Of a stretch of DNA of 28,547 bases, positions 16,630 through 24,219 are shown piece after piece. Both the position numbers and the translations under genes were made by a program. The stretch comes from a virus: positions 1-28,547 of IMG/VR virus record IMGVR_UViG_3300023184_000415; one strand, given 5' to 3'. The stretch's first letter is position 1. Every line of letters starts with the position of its first letter. The notes under the pieces are model-generated. The model had not been told where the DNA came from, made no database searches, and was given only the letters and a program-made list of their open reading frames with translations.

Positions 16630-17523
16630 TTATAGATTCATTAATTTTACTATAGGAGTTTGTCCTTTGTCAAGAACTAAACCTAAGCTTATAATTGGTT
16701 TCTTTGCAAAAGCTTTGCCATAATCAAAGGCATACTTATGTCTATCTGCAGCCCAACCAACTTGTAGTCCAAAAATAGCATCTTTTTCACTCACAGACCA
16801 TTGTACAAATGTTTTAGAATGAAAATGACCTTGACAAGTAGATATTCTACTTTCTGTTGCCACTTTAAATGCATCTCCAGCACTACCATGTTTATACAAA
16901 ACATTATCTTGAATATGCTCTAATTTAAACTCCCATTCTTTAGGAGCTCCAATTGTTAAGCCAAAATCCTTAATAAAATGCCTTGATAATCCTATTGTTC
17001 TAGCTTTACGCTGAATCAATAAGTCATGATTACCCATTAAGCTAATTGCTTTTGGAAAGGCTTTAAACCAATCTTTAAGCTGTTCTTTAGCAGCAGATAA
17101 CTCATCACCAACACTTAATCCATCAGGATCATGTTCATGATATGACCAAGCATGACCATCTATTACATCTCCAGCAAATATTACAGTACCACAATTATAC
17201 TTCATTTGAGTATCTTTGCAAAACTCTAAAACATCCTTTTTTATAAAAGGTGCATGTAAATCTGGTAAAAATATAACATTATTAACATCTAAAGAAGATG
17301 ATAAATTGTTTGGTCTAAATGAATAAACAACCTTTGTCATGGGTAAATCACCATTTATGGCTTTAATACCCTTAGAATCAATTTTTGCTTGATTTAAGGC
17401 TATTATTACATCACTTAACTTGCAGTCTGATTTATAACGATTTTTTATAAACTCAGCACTTTTTTTTAAATACCCCTTTTTTTTGTTTAACCAGGTGTAT
17501 ATTTCTCTTTGTGTTCTATTCAT
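16630..17523 (-). CDS. Calcineurin-like metallophosphoesterase (297 aa)
   Basis: The full set of metallophosphoesterase motifs is present: D88-L-H90, G118-D119 with D122 and H124, G164-N-H-D167, H212, and G232-H-F-H235. The family binds two metal ions and cleaves phosphomono- or diesters in nucleotides, cyclic nucleotides or nucleic-acid ends; the substrate here is not evident. The N-terminal 60 residues are basic and helical with a possible helix-turn-helix. The ATG overlaps the stop of the upstream diphosphohydrolase-like gene (ATGA), so the two are probably translationally coupled. A terminator follows directly. Its place at the end of a dNTP-related cluster suggests nucleotide turnover, but that is inference. 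Confidence 0.88.
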   Translation of the reverse strand: MNRTQREIYTWLNKKKGYLKKSAEFIKNRYKSDCKLSDVIIALNQAKIDSKGIKAINGDLPMTKVVYSFRPNNLSSSLDVNNVIFLPDLHAPFIKKDVLEFCKDTQMKYNCGTVIFAGDVIDGHAWSYHEHDPDGLSVGDELSAAKEQLKDWFKAFPKAISLMGNHDLLIQRKARTIGLSRHFIKDFGLTIGAPKEWEFKLEHIQDNVLYKHGSAGDAFKVATESRISTCQGHFHSKTFVQWSVSEKDAIFGLQVGWAADRHKYAFDYGKAFAKKPIISLGLVLDKGQTPIVKLMNL

Positions 17524-18026
17524 TTTTTATATATTTTGTTTCTATCATCAACACCTTTATTGGTTAATTGATTGTCTAACACCATCATAATACTTGCACA
17601 AGCATTTGCTAAATGATTAGTGCCTATTTCATCAATGTCTTCTCCACGTAGCCATTGATTAATATGTCTTTGAGATGCTGAAATATAACGTCTATAGTCA
17701 GTTCCATGACTATAATTAAAAACACCATATTTGTTTGCTCCTTTTGTAAAAACCTTAGCTAATTCAAGCAGTGCTTCTTGTGGTATTAAAGTAAAATCAG
17801 GCTTACCTTCATCAAATTTAATTGTTTCAGTATCTAATTTACTAATTAATCCAGCTTTAGTTGCTTGACTTTTAAGTATGTTTTTATTTATCTCTTGAAG
17901 CCTGTGTACTTGTTCTTCCATTTCAGAGTTTTTATCATGACTAGCACAAGGAGAAGCTTTATACTCCTCCATTGTTGCTGGTCTATTTAACTTATTGAAA
18001 TCAAAATCTACTCCAATTTTTGTCAT
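17520..18026 (-). CDS. dATP/dGTP diphosphohydrolase-like protein (DUF5664 type)
   Basis: Residues 70-150 carry the family pattern: KFDEGKPDFTLIP, then GANKYG (96-101), a Tyr-rich Gly turn (NYSHGTDY), RHINQW (120-125), GEDIDE (128-133) and HLA (138-140). Acidic residues in these helices resemble the all-alpha NTP pyrophosphatase metal site. Related phage proteins are annotated as dATP/dGTP diphosphohydrolase N-terminal domain. The first 65 residues are an extra linker with a short coiled-coil-like helix. It starts 2 nt after the ribonucleotide reductase stop, fitting a role in shaping dNTP pools. The enzymatic assignment rests on the family name, not on substrate-specific residues. Confidence 0.75.
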   Translation of the reverse strand: MTKIGVDFDFNKLNRPATMEEYKASPCASHDKNSEMEEQVHRLQEINKNILKSQATKAGLISKLDTETIKFDEGKPDFTLIPQEALLELAKVFTKGANKYGVFNYSHGTDYRRYISASQRHINQWLRGEDIDEIGTNHLANACASIMMVLDNQLTNKGVDDRNKIYKK

Positions 18027-18028
18027 AA

Positions 18029-20821
18029 TTATTTTATTTCACAATTATCACCTGCACAAGCTAATTCTTGAGAGTGCTCAGTGTTATCGTCATTTTCAAC
18101 TATTTTTGTTAAATCTATGTCAGTTAAACTTTTGCTCAACTTATCAAACTGTTCCTTAGTACAATTTTCAAAGGGAGCTTGAATATAACTACCATTGTCA
18201 TAAGGTAATACACTAATGCCATTATAAGTGCTTCTATTTTCATACATCCAATTCCCAACTAAATCCCACTCTTCAGGTTTAATAGAAACAGTAGCACTAA
18301 CATTATTTGCATTATCACCTTTTGCATGACCTTCCTTTACCCATTGTAAATTAAACTTACTAATTCTATTAAGTAAATCTAAAACACTTTCAGTTCTTAG
18401 TATAGAACCAATTGGAGCTTCTTGAGGTATAGTAATAATTGCAGTATCATGTGACTTTAATTGATCATCTTCTACAATTTCATTATGATACATAAACATA
18501 TATCCATATAAAGGATCATTTTTTGTAACTCTAATTCTTCTAAAATAATAATCATTATGCCAAGCATGTATACCACTTGACGTTCCTAATACACAAGAAG
18601 TTGTTCCACTTGGTTTAATAGTTGTTGCTCTTGCTGCTGAATTAATTTTAATTCTACTAGAGATTATTTTATTAATCTTTTTAACAATATCTGCAGCTTC
18701 TACTAAATCTAAGTCTAAAACTTTACCTGAAGCAATACCAGTCATTCCAACACCTATTAAGGCATCTTCTTCTGTTGTTTTTCTCCAAATAGATCTTAAA
18801 TAATGAAAGTCAGTATAACCAGCTTGTAATGTTCCAAAGAACGCTGCAACACCTACTCTCATATTTAAATCTTCTTGATTTACAACATCAGACACATTTA
18901 CTTCACATAAATTGCAGAATTGAAATGGTTTTAATGCAATCTCACAATTATGAACAAACACTCCTGAAGAAGTAATAAAATTATCATCTTTATTAGAAGT
19001 AATGATTGCAAAATTGTGAGTACCCTCTACAGTCATATCATACACATCTTCTCTTTCTGAAAGAAATTCTACAGAAATTACTTTATGATTTGCTAATTCT
19101 GCTAATTTTTCAGAAAACTCACTAACTGTTTCAGCTTTCATTTCTTTTAGTCTTCCTTTAGAAAGGAACTTTACACCACAACTATCTAATACTTCTTGAT
19201 AAGACAATTTAGCTCTTTTTTGAACTGTTTTATCAAAACAACGAGTTATCATTTCTTCTGTAGTCAAACCATTACTATTAGTATTGTTTTCTCCTTTTTG
19301 ACGAGATGATTGTTTTTCTGACCACTGTTCATGAACTTTATTAGACATTTTATGAAAAGCATTATTTGCTCCTAACATATGCTCTCTGTTATGTTTAATA
19401 GCATCTATAGCCTCTAAATTATCAGGTAGGTCATTTAATCCATTTCCATCTTTGTGATGGATGTGTTGAGAATTATACCCTTCCTTAATAATATCATAAT
19501 ACTGAGCAACATGGGCATATTGAGCAATATCTCTACCTGTGTTAGATTGAATCATTCTATAATTTCTATCACTTCTTTTATAAGAATTAAAAGGCATTAA
19601 AGATGTTCCTTCTATAAGATGTTGAGCCTGAACATATTGTCCATTTCTAAGCATTATTCTGTGATCAGGAGTACATGTAAAACTACTCCCATCATCAAGC
19701 AATACTTTAACTAACTCAGCATTTTTTCTGCTTTTCCAAACTTTTGAACAGTAAGAAGTTACTACTTGTCCAGTTTGAGCTTGCATAGAATATACAGGTC
19801 CTTGATATTCTTCATCACATAGTTGCTTAATTGGAACAGCATTACGTCCATCAGCAGTTGCTACTAATGTGCTTCCAATAAAACAGCAAGGGTTAGTTCC
19901 CCAGTCTTTGTTATTTGTCCAATAAACACCTGGCTCTCCACTTCCAGATAATTCAATCTTCTTCCAAATAGCTTTAAACTTATCTTCTGTAACCACTTCT
20001 CTTTCTAACACTGCTGAATTATTAGCTCTTCCACGCTGAGGATTTAACTCCCACCAGCTTCCAAACTTACATTCCATCATATCATAATCATCATGTGAAA
20101 ATAGACTAATCATTGCTGAACGTCTAATTCCACCTGATAATACTGCATCAGCAATATGGCACATAATATCATGACAATCAAGTGATGTCAATTTATCTCC
20201 ATTTTGCTTTCTTTCAAATATTGCTTCAAGATGTGTTAATGCTATTTTTAATGGCTCAGGCCCTGGTGCTTTACCACCAGCAGTAATTAAACGCATCCCT
20301 TTATTCCTAATATCAGTATAATTAAACTTAGGCTTATATTGATTGTACCCAAAATAAGATTTAACTAACACTTTTATAGCATCAGCCCAACCTTCTAATG
20401 AGTCAGCAATCATATATTTTTTCTCTTTTGTTGGTTTAGAAATTGGTGGTAGCTTATCAATATGATGCTTCTGTACACTAAATCCAACTCCAGTGCCACC
20501 TAATAATAAAAACATTGATTCATTAAATGCCCTATAGTCATCTACAGGCAAATAAGCACAATTATATATCCTACTTTCATTTTTAAATATAGGAGTTCCT
20601 GCAAATTGCATTGCTCTCATACTTGGTAAAACACGTTTACTCCTTACAAAATCCATGCTATTTGTAATCTCACTTTGTAGATTAGGGTATTTACTAATCA
20701 TCATCAACTCATACCTATTACAAATCTCATCCCACGTTTCTCTCCTTTTTAAGTCAGGATTATACTTTGCGTATTTATTAAAAATTGTAATTTCTGATAA
20801 AATTTTATTACTAGTTGTCAT
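18029..20821 (-). CDS. nrdJ: Adenosylcobalamin-dependent (class II) ribonucleotide reductase, intein-containing
   Basis: This enzyme reduces ribonucleotides to deoxyribonucleotides for phage DNA synthesis. The precursor is 930 aa; without its intein (residues 313-625) it would be 617 aa, smaller than the Lactobacillus monomeric enzyme. Visible landmarks are YNCAYLP with the first redox Cys, GGTGVGFSV, GGIRRSAM, NPC (C312, the thiyl-radical Cys), and after the intein CEIALKPFQFC with the second redox Cys. In the spliced product that Cys is 11 residues after C312, as in C408/C419 of the Lactobacillus enzyme. PSGTTSCVLGTSSGIH and C-terminal CAGDNC, the reducing cysteine pair, also match. The absence of an NrdB-type neighbour supports class II. 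The start overlaps the upstream gene's TAG stop. Confidence 0.93.
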   Translation of the reverse strand: MTTSNKILSEITIFNKYAKYNPDLKRRETWDEICNRYELMMISKYPNLQSEITNSMDFVRSKRVLPSMRAMQFAGTPIFKNESRIYNCAYLPVDDYRAFNESMFLLLGGTGVGFSVQKHHIDKLPPISKPTKEKKYMIADSLEGWADAIKVLVKSYFGYNQYKPKFNYTDIRNKGMRLITAGGKAPGPEPLKIALTHLEAIFERKQNGDKLTSLDCHDIMCHIADAVLSGGIRRSAMISLFSHDDYDMMECKFGSWWELNPQRGRANNSAVLEREVVTEDKFKAIWKKIELSGSGEPGVYWTNNKDWGTNPCCFIGSTLVATADGRNAVPIKQLCDEEYQGPVYSMQAQTGQVVTSYCSKVWKSRKNAELVKVLLDDGSSFTCTPDHRIMLRNGQYVQAQHLIEGTSLMPFNSYKRSDRNYRMIQSNTGRDIAQYAHVAQYYDIIKEGYNSQHIHHKDGNGLNDLPDNLEAIDAIKHNREHMLGANNAFHKMSNKVHEQWSEKQSSRQKGENNTNSNGLTTEEMITRCFDKTVQKRAKLSYQEVLDSCGVKFLSKGRLKEMKAETVSEFSEKLAELANHKVISVEFLSEREDVYDMTVEGTHNFAIITSNKDDNFITSSGVFVHNCEIALKPFQFCNLCEVNVSDVVNQEDLNMRVGVAAFFGTLQAGYTDFHYLRSIWRKTTEEDALIGVGMTGIASGKVLDLDLVEAADIVKKINKIISSRIKINSAARATTIKPSGTTSCVLGTSSGIHAWHNDYYFRRIRVTKNDPLYGYMFMYHNEIVEDDQLKSHDTAIITIPQEAPIGSILRTESVLDLLNRISKFNLQWVKEGHAKGDNANNVSATVSIKPEEWDLVGNWMYENRSTYNGISVLPYDNGSYIQAPFENCTKEQFDKLSKSLTDIDLTKIVENDDNTEHSQELACAGDNCEIK
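18947..19885 (-). mobile_element. Intein with embedded HNH homing endonuclease, in the nrdJ active site
   Basis: The intein spans residues 313-625 of the reductase (313 aa). It starts with Cys (CFIGSTLVATADG, block A), has a block B TPDHR (T384, H387), a C-terminal block F (VYDMTVEGTHNFAI), and ends GVFVHN followed by Cys+1. Splicing joins NPC to CEIAL exactly. The insert contains an HNH nuclease core: H455-H456, N468 and H477, within IHHKDGNGLNDLPDNLEAI. Insertion directly after the catalytic cysteine codon is a typical intein strategy, because precise loss is the only tolerated deletion. All splicing residues appear intact, so it should be active. Confidence 0.93.
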
Positions 20822-21383
20822 TTATTATATTGTTTTTTAATTGGTTTTTTTCTAAATCAAAAAGACTAACGTATTTTTCAGTTTCTATGTCTATAACATC
20901 TAAAACCTCATAGATAAGATCTATGTCTACATTTAATCTGTCTGCTATCTGCTTTCTCTTAAATTTTTGAGGATAAATTGTGTTAAATACTGTAGCAGAA
21001 TGAGTGCTTTTAATAGACTCTCTACCATAATACCTACATAATAACTCTTTTAATTCATCATCAAATTTACTATAGTTTCCTTTAATAAATTTATCAAAAT
21101 TAGGTTTATTATGTCCTGGTACTCTAAGATAAATAAGAATTTCTTCTAAATTTTCTTCATATTTAACATAACAATCATTATCATTTATTTTTTCTATAAA
21201 CTTCTCAAAAATATAATCATTACTATCTATCTTTTCAAACACCATAACAACCATATAGTCATCTAAAAGATAACAATTAATATAATTGTATGGTAGTTTA
21301 GCATAATGAATGTCACACATTGGTAAAACAAATGTATGACATCTTGTTGGTTTTGTACCAAGTATTTCTATTCTTCTATTCAC
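20811..21383 (-). CDS. Hypothetical protein (190 aa), possible C-terminal helix-turn-helix
   Basis: I do not recognise this protein. It is soluble and slightly acidic, with alternating beta-like segments at 15-50 and 80-90. A basic region at about 138-165 (KFKRKQIADRLNVDIDLIYE) could be a helix-turn-helix. The only in-frame start near the end of the upstream nuclease gene is GTG at 21383, overlapping that gene's TAG by 8 nt; the next Met is at residue 22. It ends TAG TAA TAA and overlaps the reductase start by 11 nt, so it is co-transcribed with replication genes. Confidence 0.65.
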   Translation of the reverse strand: MNRRIEILGTKPTRCHTFVLPMCDIHYAKLPYNYINCYLLDDYMVVMVFEKIDSNDYIFEKFIEKINDNDCYVKYEENLEEILIYLRVPGHNKPNFDKFIKGNYSKFDDELKELLCRYYGRESIKSTHSATVFNTIYPQKFKRKQIADRLNVDIDLIYEVLDVIDIETEKYVSLFDLEKNQLKNNIINDN

Positions 21384-22125
21384 AAAAGTCTATTTTTTCT
21401 ATTTTGTTAAGTTTTAATTCTCCTGTGTCTAAATCATCAATCATTTTTAAACTTAAATAGTTTCTGTAAAACTCTTTTATTCCTTCATATTCTCCAAAAT
21501 GCAGAATATACTCATCAAACACTAATCCTCTTAATGACTCTTGATCATCAATGTTAAGTAACAATTTATCAGCAAAAGCTTTACCTTTGCCGGGAATTCC
21601 TTTAATTCCATCTACAGAATCACCTGTAATCATACTTTTCCAAAAGTAAGCGTTTATTTCATCAGCAGTATTCTCCACAAACTCATTTTTACGTGGATTG
21701 TAGGCAATATCTACTGAAGTTAGTATATCTTTATCAGGAGAAATAATAATGCTCTCATATTGGCTGTTTTTAGCTTTAAATGAAACAACTAAATCATCAG
21801 CCTCATAGTCACTATTAAATGTAAACCCATGATTATCTTGTAAATATTGCTTAATATCATATAGAAATTCTGGCAAATCTGTATATTTCCTATTAGCTTT
21901 ATAGTTTGGGTTTACAGTATACCTAAAACATTTGCCTATTGTTAAATACCCTAAATAGCTATCTGCTTGCACTAAAGTGTTTATGCTTCTGATAAATTCA
22001 TCACAAAGCTGTTTGCAGTCTTCTAGGGTCTTAATAGGCTCATCTTTTTTATTATGGCATACATAAAATGGAATAAAATCACCATCATAAACAGCTACTC
22101 TTTCTTTTACTCCTGTTTTATTCAT
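21376..22125 (-). CDS. FEN1/T5-type 5'-3' exonuclease (flap endonuclease)
   Basis: With the start at 22125 the protein is 249 aa. The metal-binding acidic residues of the PIN-like 5' nuclease family are in order: D14xD16, E108-A-D110-D111, D131-K-D133, D169 and D172. The helix-hairpin-helix GIKGIPGKGKA (about 173-183) binds the DNA backbone. The enzyme would remove RNA primers and flaps during phage replication. An upstream ATG at 22170 would add 15 basic residues but overlaps the preceding gene by 44 nt. The ATG at 22125 lies 1 nt after that gene's stop and fits the spacing of the block, so I prefer it. The gene ends in TAG. Confidence 0.9.
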   Translation of the reverse strand: MNKTGVKERVAVYDGDFIPFYVCHNKKDEPIKTLEDCKQLCDEFIRSINTLVQADSYLGYLTIGKCFRYTVNPNYKANRKYTDLPEFLYDIKQYLQDNHGFTFNSDYEADDLVVSFKAKNSQYESIIISPDKDILTSVDIAYNPRKNEFVENTADEINAYFWKSMITGDSVDGIKGIPGKGKAFADKLLLNIDDQESLRGLVFDEYILHFGEYEGIKEFYRNYLSLKMIDDLDTGELKLNKIEKIDFCE

Positions 22126-22126
22126 T

Positions 22127-22330
22127 CTATTTTTCTTTTTTATCCCATTCAGAGAACTTTTCAATTTCATACCTTGACTTTAATTCATCTATTAGGTCAT
22201 TTACTTCTTTCTTAATTTCTAAAAAGACAATTTTGTTTTGACCTAACCTTTCTAAGGTGTTTATTGCAAAAGCTGCTCTTTCAAGGGCTTTAGTAATTCT
22301 TACAATTTCACTACTACTAACTTTAAACAT
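22127..22330 (-). CDS. Small helical hypothetical protein (67 aa)
   Basis: I do not recognise this protein. It is almost entirely predicted helix, with two heptad-like stretches (about 5-28 and 33-60) rich in Leu, Ile, Lys and Glu, so it may dimerise. It is coupled at both ends, overlapping the upstream nuclease gene by 8 nt and ending 1 nt before the preferred FEN1 start. Uninterrupted placement in the replication block supports it as a real gene. Confidence 0.6.
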   Translation of the reverse strand: MFKVSSSEIVRITKALERAAFAINTLERLGQNKIVFLEIKKEVNDLIDELKSRYEIEKFSEWDKKEK

Positions 22331-22772
22331 AATATTTATTTTTAATTAATTCTATTGTTTTAAGAACATTAGCTTGATTATTAGGTTTGTAAAGAGTTAC
22401 ATTGTAGTTATTTCTAACTAAATGATCCTTAAACCATTTCCATTTGAGTGGAAAAGCATCATTAGGATAACCCTTACATTCTAAAACCCAGCCATTATTA
22501 AAATTATCTATATTTGTAAAATCAGGTAAATACGTTATGCTCCTAATATTTTTACTAGCATTAACAAGTAATTTATCTTTTTTTAGTTCATAACTTTCAT
22601 TAGTGAATTCAAATGCTTCTAATAGTACAAACTTCTTTTCTTCATATTTAAAATCTATTATACCAGCTTCTATTAACTTATTATAAGTAAATAGTTCTAA
22701 TTTAGATTTAAAAGTTAATCCGTTTGCAACAAGAGATACAGCATTTTTTATTTTTCCTTTATTTTTCTTCAT
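22323..22772 (-). CDS. PD-(D/E)XK nuclease, DUF1064-like
   Basis: The order of features matches the small phage PD-(D/E)XK nucleases: basic N-terminus, SKLE helix (E26), aromatic strand FKYEEKKFVLL, YLPDFT with D84, and VLECKG with E98 and K100. A WKWFKDHL helix follows. These enzymes act on DNA junctions or flaps, and some are annotated as Holliday-junction-like resolvases or DUF1064 proteins. At 149 aa it is complete. It overlaps both neighbouring genes, in a segment that also encodes primase and a 5' nuclease, consistent with replication or recombination processing. The exact substrate cannot be read from the sequence. Confidence 0.78.
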   Translation of the reverse strand: MKKNKGKIKNAVSLVANGLTFKSKLELFTYNKLIEAGIIDFKYEEKKFVLLEAFEFTNESYELKKDKLLVNASKNIRSITYLPDFTNIDNFNNGWVLECKGYPNDAFPLKWKWFKDHLVRNNYNVTLYKPNNQANVLKTIELIKNKYYV

Positions 22773-23166
22773 TTTTTATTTGTTGTAATAGTCTATCAAA
22801 AACTACAATGTAATCTGGCTTTAAATAGTATTTGTTTAAATTTTTAGTTATTAAAATACCATAAGCATCAGTTGTTTCTGTGACTAACATAACAAAGCTT
22901 TGTAAGTTATCTAAATGAATATCAATCTTGTTATTTTGGATTGCTTCTAACTTATCATCTGAAAAGTTACACCTAATAACATGAGCTTCATCTAAACCTA
23001 AGTTTTCACCAGTTTTCTTTATTAAAGATGTACTGTCATCATTTGAAATTATATAAACTTCAAATTGAGTTTCATCAGATAATAATACTTTAATGAAATT
23101 CCTAAAGCCTTCAACAGCCCAGTTATCTGTTATCTCAAAAGATACTCTATATTTATTGTTTATCAT
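22759..23166 (-). CDS. HAD-like (Rossmannoid) protein lacking a clear catalytic motif I
   Basis: The C-terminal two-thirds fit a HAD-type fold. FEVYIISND (motif II-like) is followed by VIRCNFSDDKLEAI with a motif III-type Lys, then KIDIHLDN, which resembles the motif IV Asp pair. The expected nucleophile motif DxDxT is not clear near the N-terminus, where VSFEITDN occupies the corresponding strand. It may therefore be an inactive or divergent nucleotidase-like protein. The gene is 135 aa and overlaps the primase gene by 14 nt and the downstream nuclease by 14 nt. The function is unassigned. Confidence 0.5.
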   Translation of the reverse strand: MINNKYRVSFEITDNWAVEGFRNFIKVLLSDETQFEVYIISNDDSTSLIKKTGENLGLDEAHVIRCNFSDDKLEAIQNNKIDIHLDNLQSFVMLVTETTDAYGILITKNLNKYYLKPDYIVVFDRLLQQIKNEEK

Positions 23167-24163
23167 TTGTTTTTTTTATTTGATTATTAATCATTCTTTT
23201 TGTACTAGATAATCCCATTGATTTAATATAATCACTTACGTCTTTAAATTTAGGAATGTAAAAGTATTTAAAATTATACACATTTGCAATTTTTAATGTA
23301 TTTTTTATTCCTTCTTCATCATTATCATAATTTACTATTATTGTTTTAAACCTGCTAAGTAATTCATTAACAATGGACTCATCCAAATTTGTTGTTTCAC
23401 TTTGAAGTGATATAGCATTATAACCTAATAACCTGTAAACCATGCAATCTTTAAGACTTTTTGTAAGTATTAATATGTTTGAAGATTTATCTAATTGTTC
23501 ATAACCTTCAATACTAGAACCTGTTGTTAGCCATTTATAAGCTTTATTCTTCTCTAATGGTTTGTATATTTTATGATTATAACCACTTTTATTATAGAAC
23601 CTATAGGCATATAGTGGATTTAATTTATTATAATTTAAAACAAAAACATCATCATTTTTATAAATATAAACATGTTTACAAGAAAAGACATTATAAGTAT
23701 CTAACAAAGTTAATGGTATTGAGTACTGATTCCAGTAATCATAATCTGCAATAGTAAAAGGCTGACTAACAATTTCTATTCTTTTCTTTACTATTGTTAA
23801 TAGTTTTTCTTCAAACTTTAAATCCTTCATTTCACGATTAATATGTAAATTAGATACACTTAATCCAAAATCTGACAATATAATATTCAAAGATTCTTTA
23901 AAAGTACAATTATATTTAAACATAATATAGTCAATTACACTATAGTCTTTATTATCACCTCCAAAGTCTCTATAGACTAGATTACCTCTTTTGTTACATC
24001 TTATTCTACATGATGGATTTTTATCATTGTATAATTCAGATTTAAAAGAAGAATCTACTTTTTGAAAATTCTTGCAATAATATTTCCACAAATTGTATTG
24101 ACCTATGCTATCATATATCTCTTCTAAAGTTAATTCCTTTTCAACACCTCTTAAACTAAACAT
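23153..24163 (-). CDS. DNA primase (TOPRIM type) with degenerate zinc-binding domain
   Basis: The protein is 336 aa from the ATG at 24163. A TTG six codons upstream lies inside the terminator hairpin and is not a credible start. The N-terminal part (about 25-85) aligns in layout with the CHC2 primase finger (YNDKNPSC, then a Gly turn, then VIDYIM), but the cysteine ligands are missing. The TOPRIM domain (about 229-315) shows LILTKSLKD where a catalytic Glu is usual, the acidic motif YDNDEEG (279-285), and KDVSDYIK (307-314). It should make RNA primers for the nearby helicase. It starts a new segment downstream of a terminator, so it may be expressed differently from ssb. Confidence 0.82.
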   Translation of the reverse strand: MFSLRGVEKELTLEEIYDSIGQYNLWKYYCKNFQKVDSSFKSELYNDKNPSCRIRCNKRGNLVYRDFGGDNKDYSVIDYIMFKYNCTFKESLNIILSDFGLSVSNLHINREMKDLKFEEKLLTIVKKRIEIVSQPFTIADYDYWNQYSIPLTLLDTYNVFSCKHVYIYKNDDVFVLNYNKLNPLYAYRFYNKSGYNHKIYKPLEKNKAYKWLTTGSSIEGYEQLDKSSNILILTKSLKDCMVYRLLGYNAISLQSETTNLDESIVNELLSRFKTIIVNYDNDEEGIKNTLKIANVYNFKYFYIPKFKDVSDYIKSMGLSSTKRMINNQIKKTNDKQ

Positions 24164-24169
24164 AAGTAT

Positions 24170-24200
24170 AAAAAAGCGCAAGTAATTTCTTACCTGCGCT
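24170..24200 (-). terminator. Rho-independent terminator with GAAA tetraloop after ssb
   Basis: On the minus strand the stem is AGCGCAGGTAA paired with TTACTTGCGCT (11 bp with one G-T wobble; 24190-24200 with 24175-24185). It is closed by a GAAA loop and followed by a T run ending at about 24170. It begins 20 nt after the ssb stop and separates ssb from the primase gene. Confidence 0.85.
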
Positions 24201-24219
24201 ATTAATTAATTATTTATTA

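Noticed and set aside
16630-18026. Z-genome (2-aminoadenine) pathway, suggested by the dATP/dGTP diphosphohydrolase-like gene
   Set aside because: No PurZ-like adenylosuccinate synthetase, DatZ-type HD phosphohydrolase or DpoZ polymerase is present in the window; the single gene is common in ordinary phages.
22126-22170. Upstream ATG at 22170 for the FEN1-type nuclease
   Set aside because: It would overlap the preceding gene by 44 nt and add a basic 15-residue tail outside the family core. The ATG at 22125 is 1 nt from the preceding stop.
24164-24181. TTG start for the primase
   Set aside because: The codon lies inside the terminator stem and T run; the ATG at 24163 follows immediately and starts a sensible protein.
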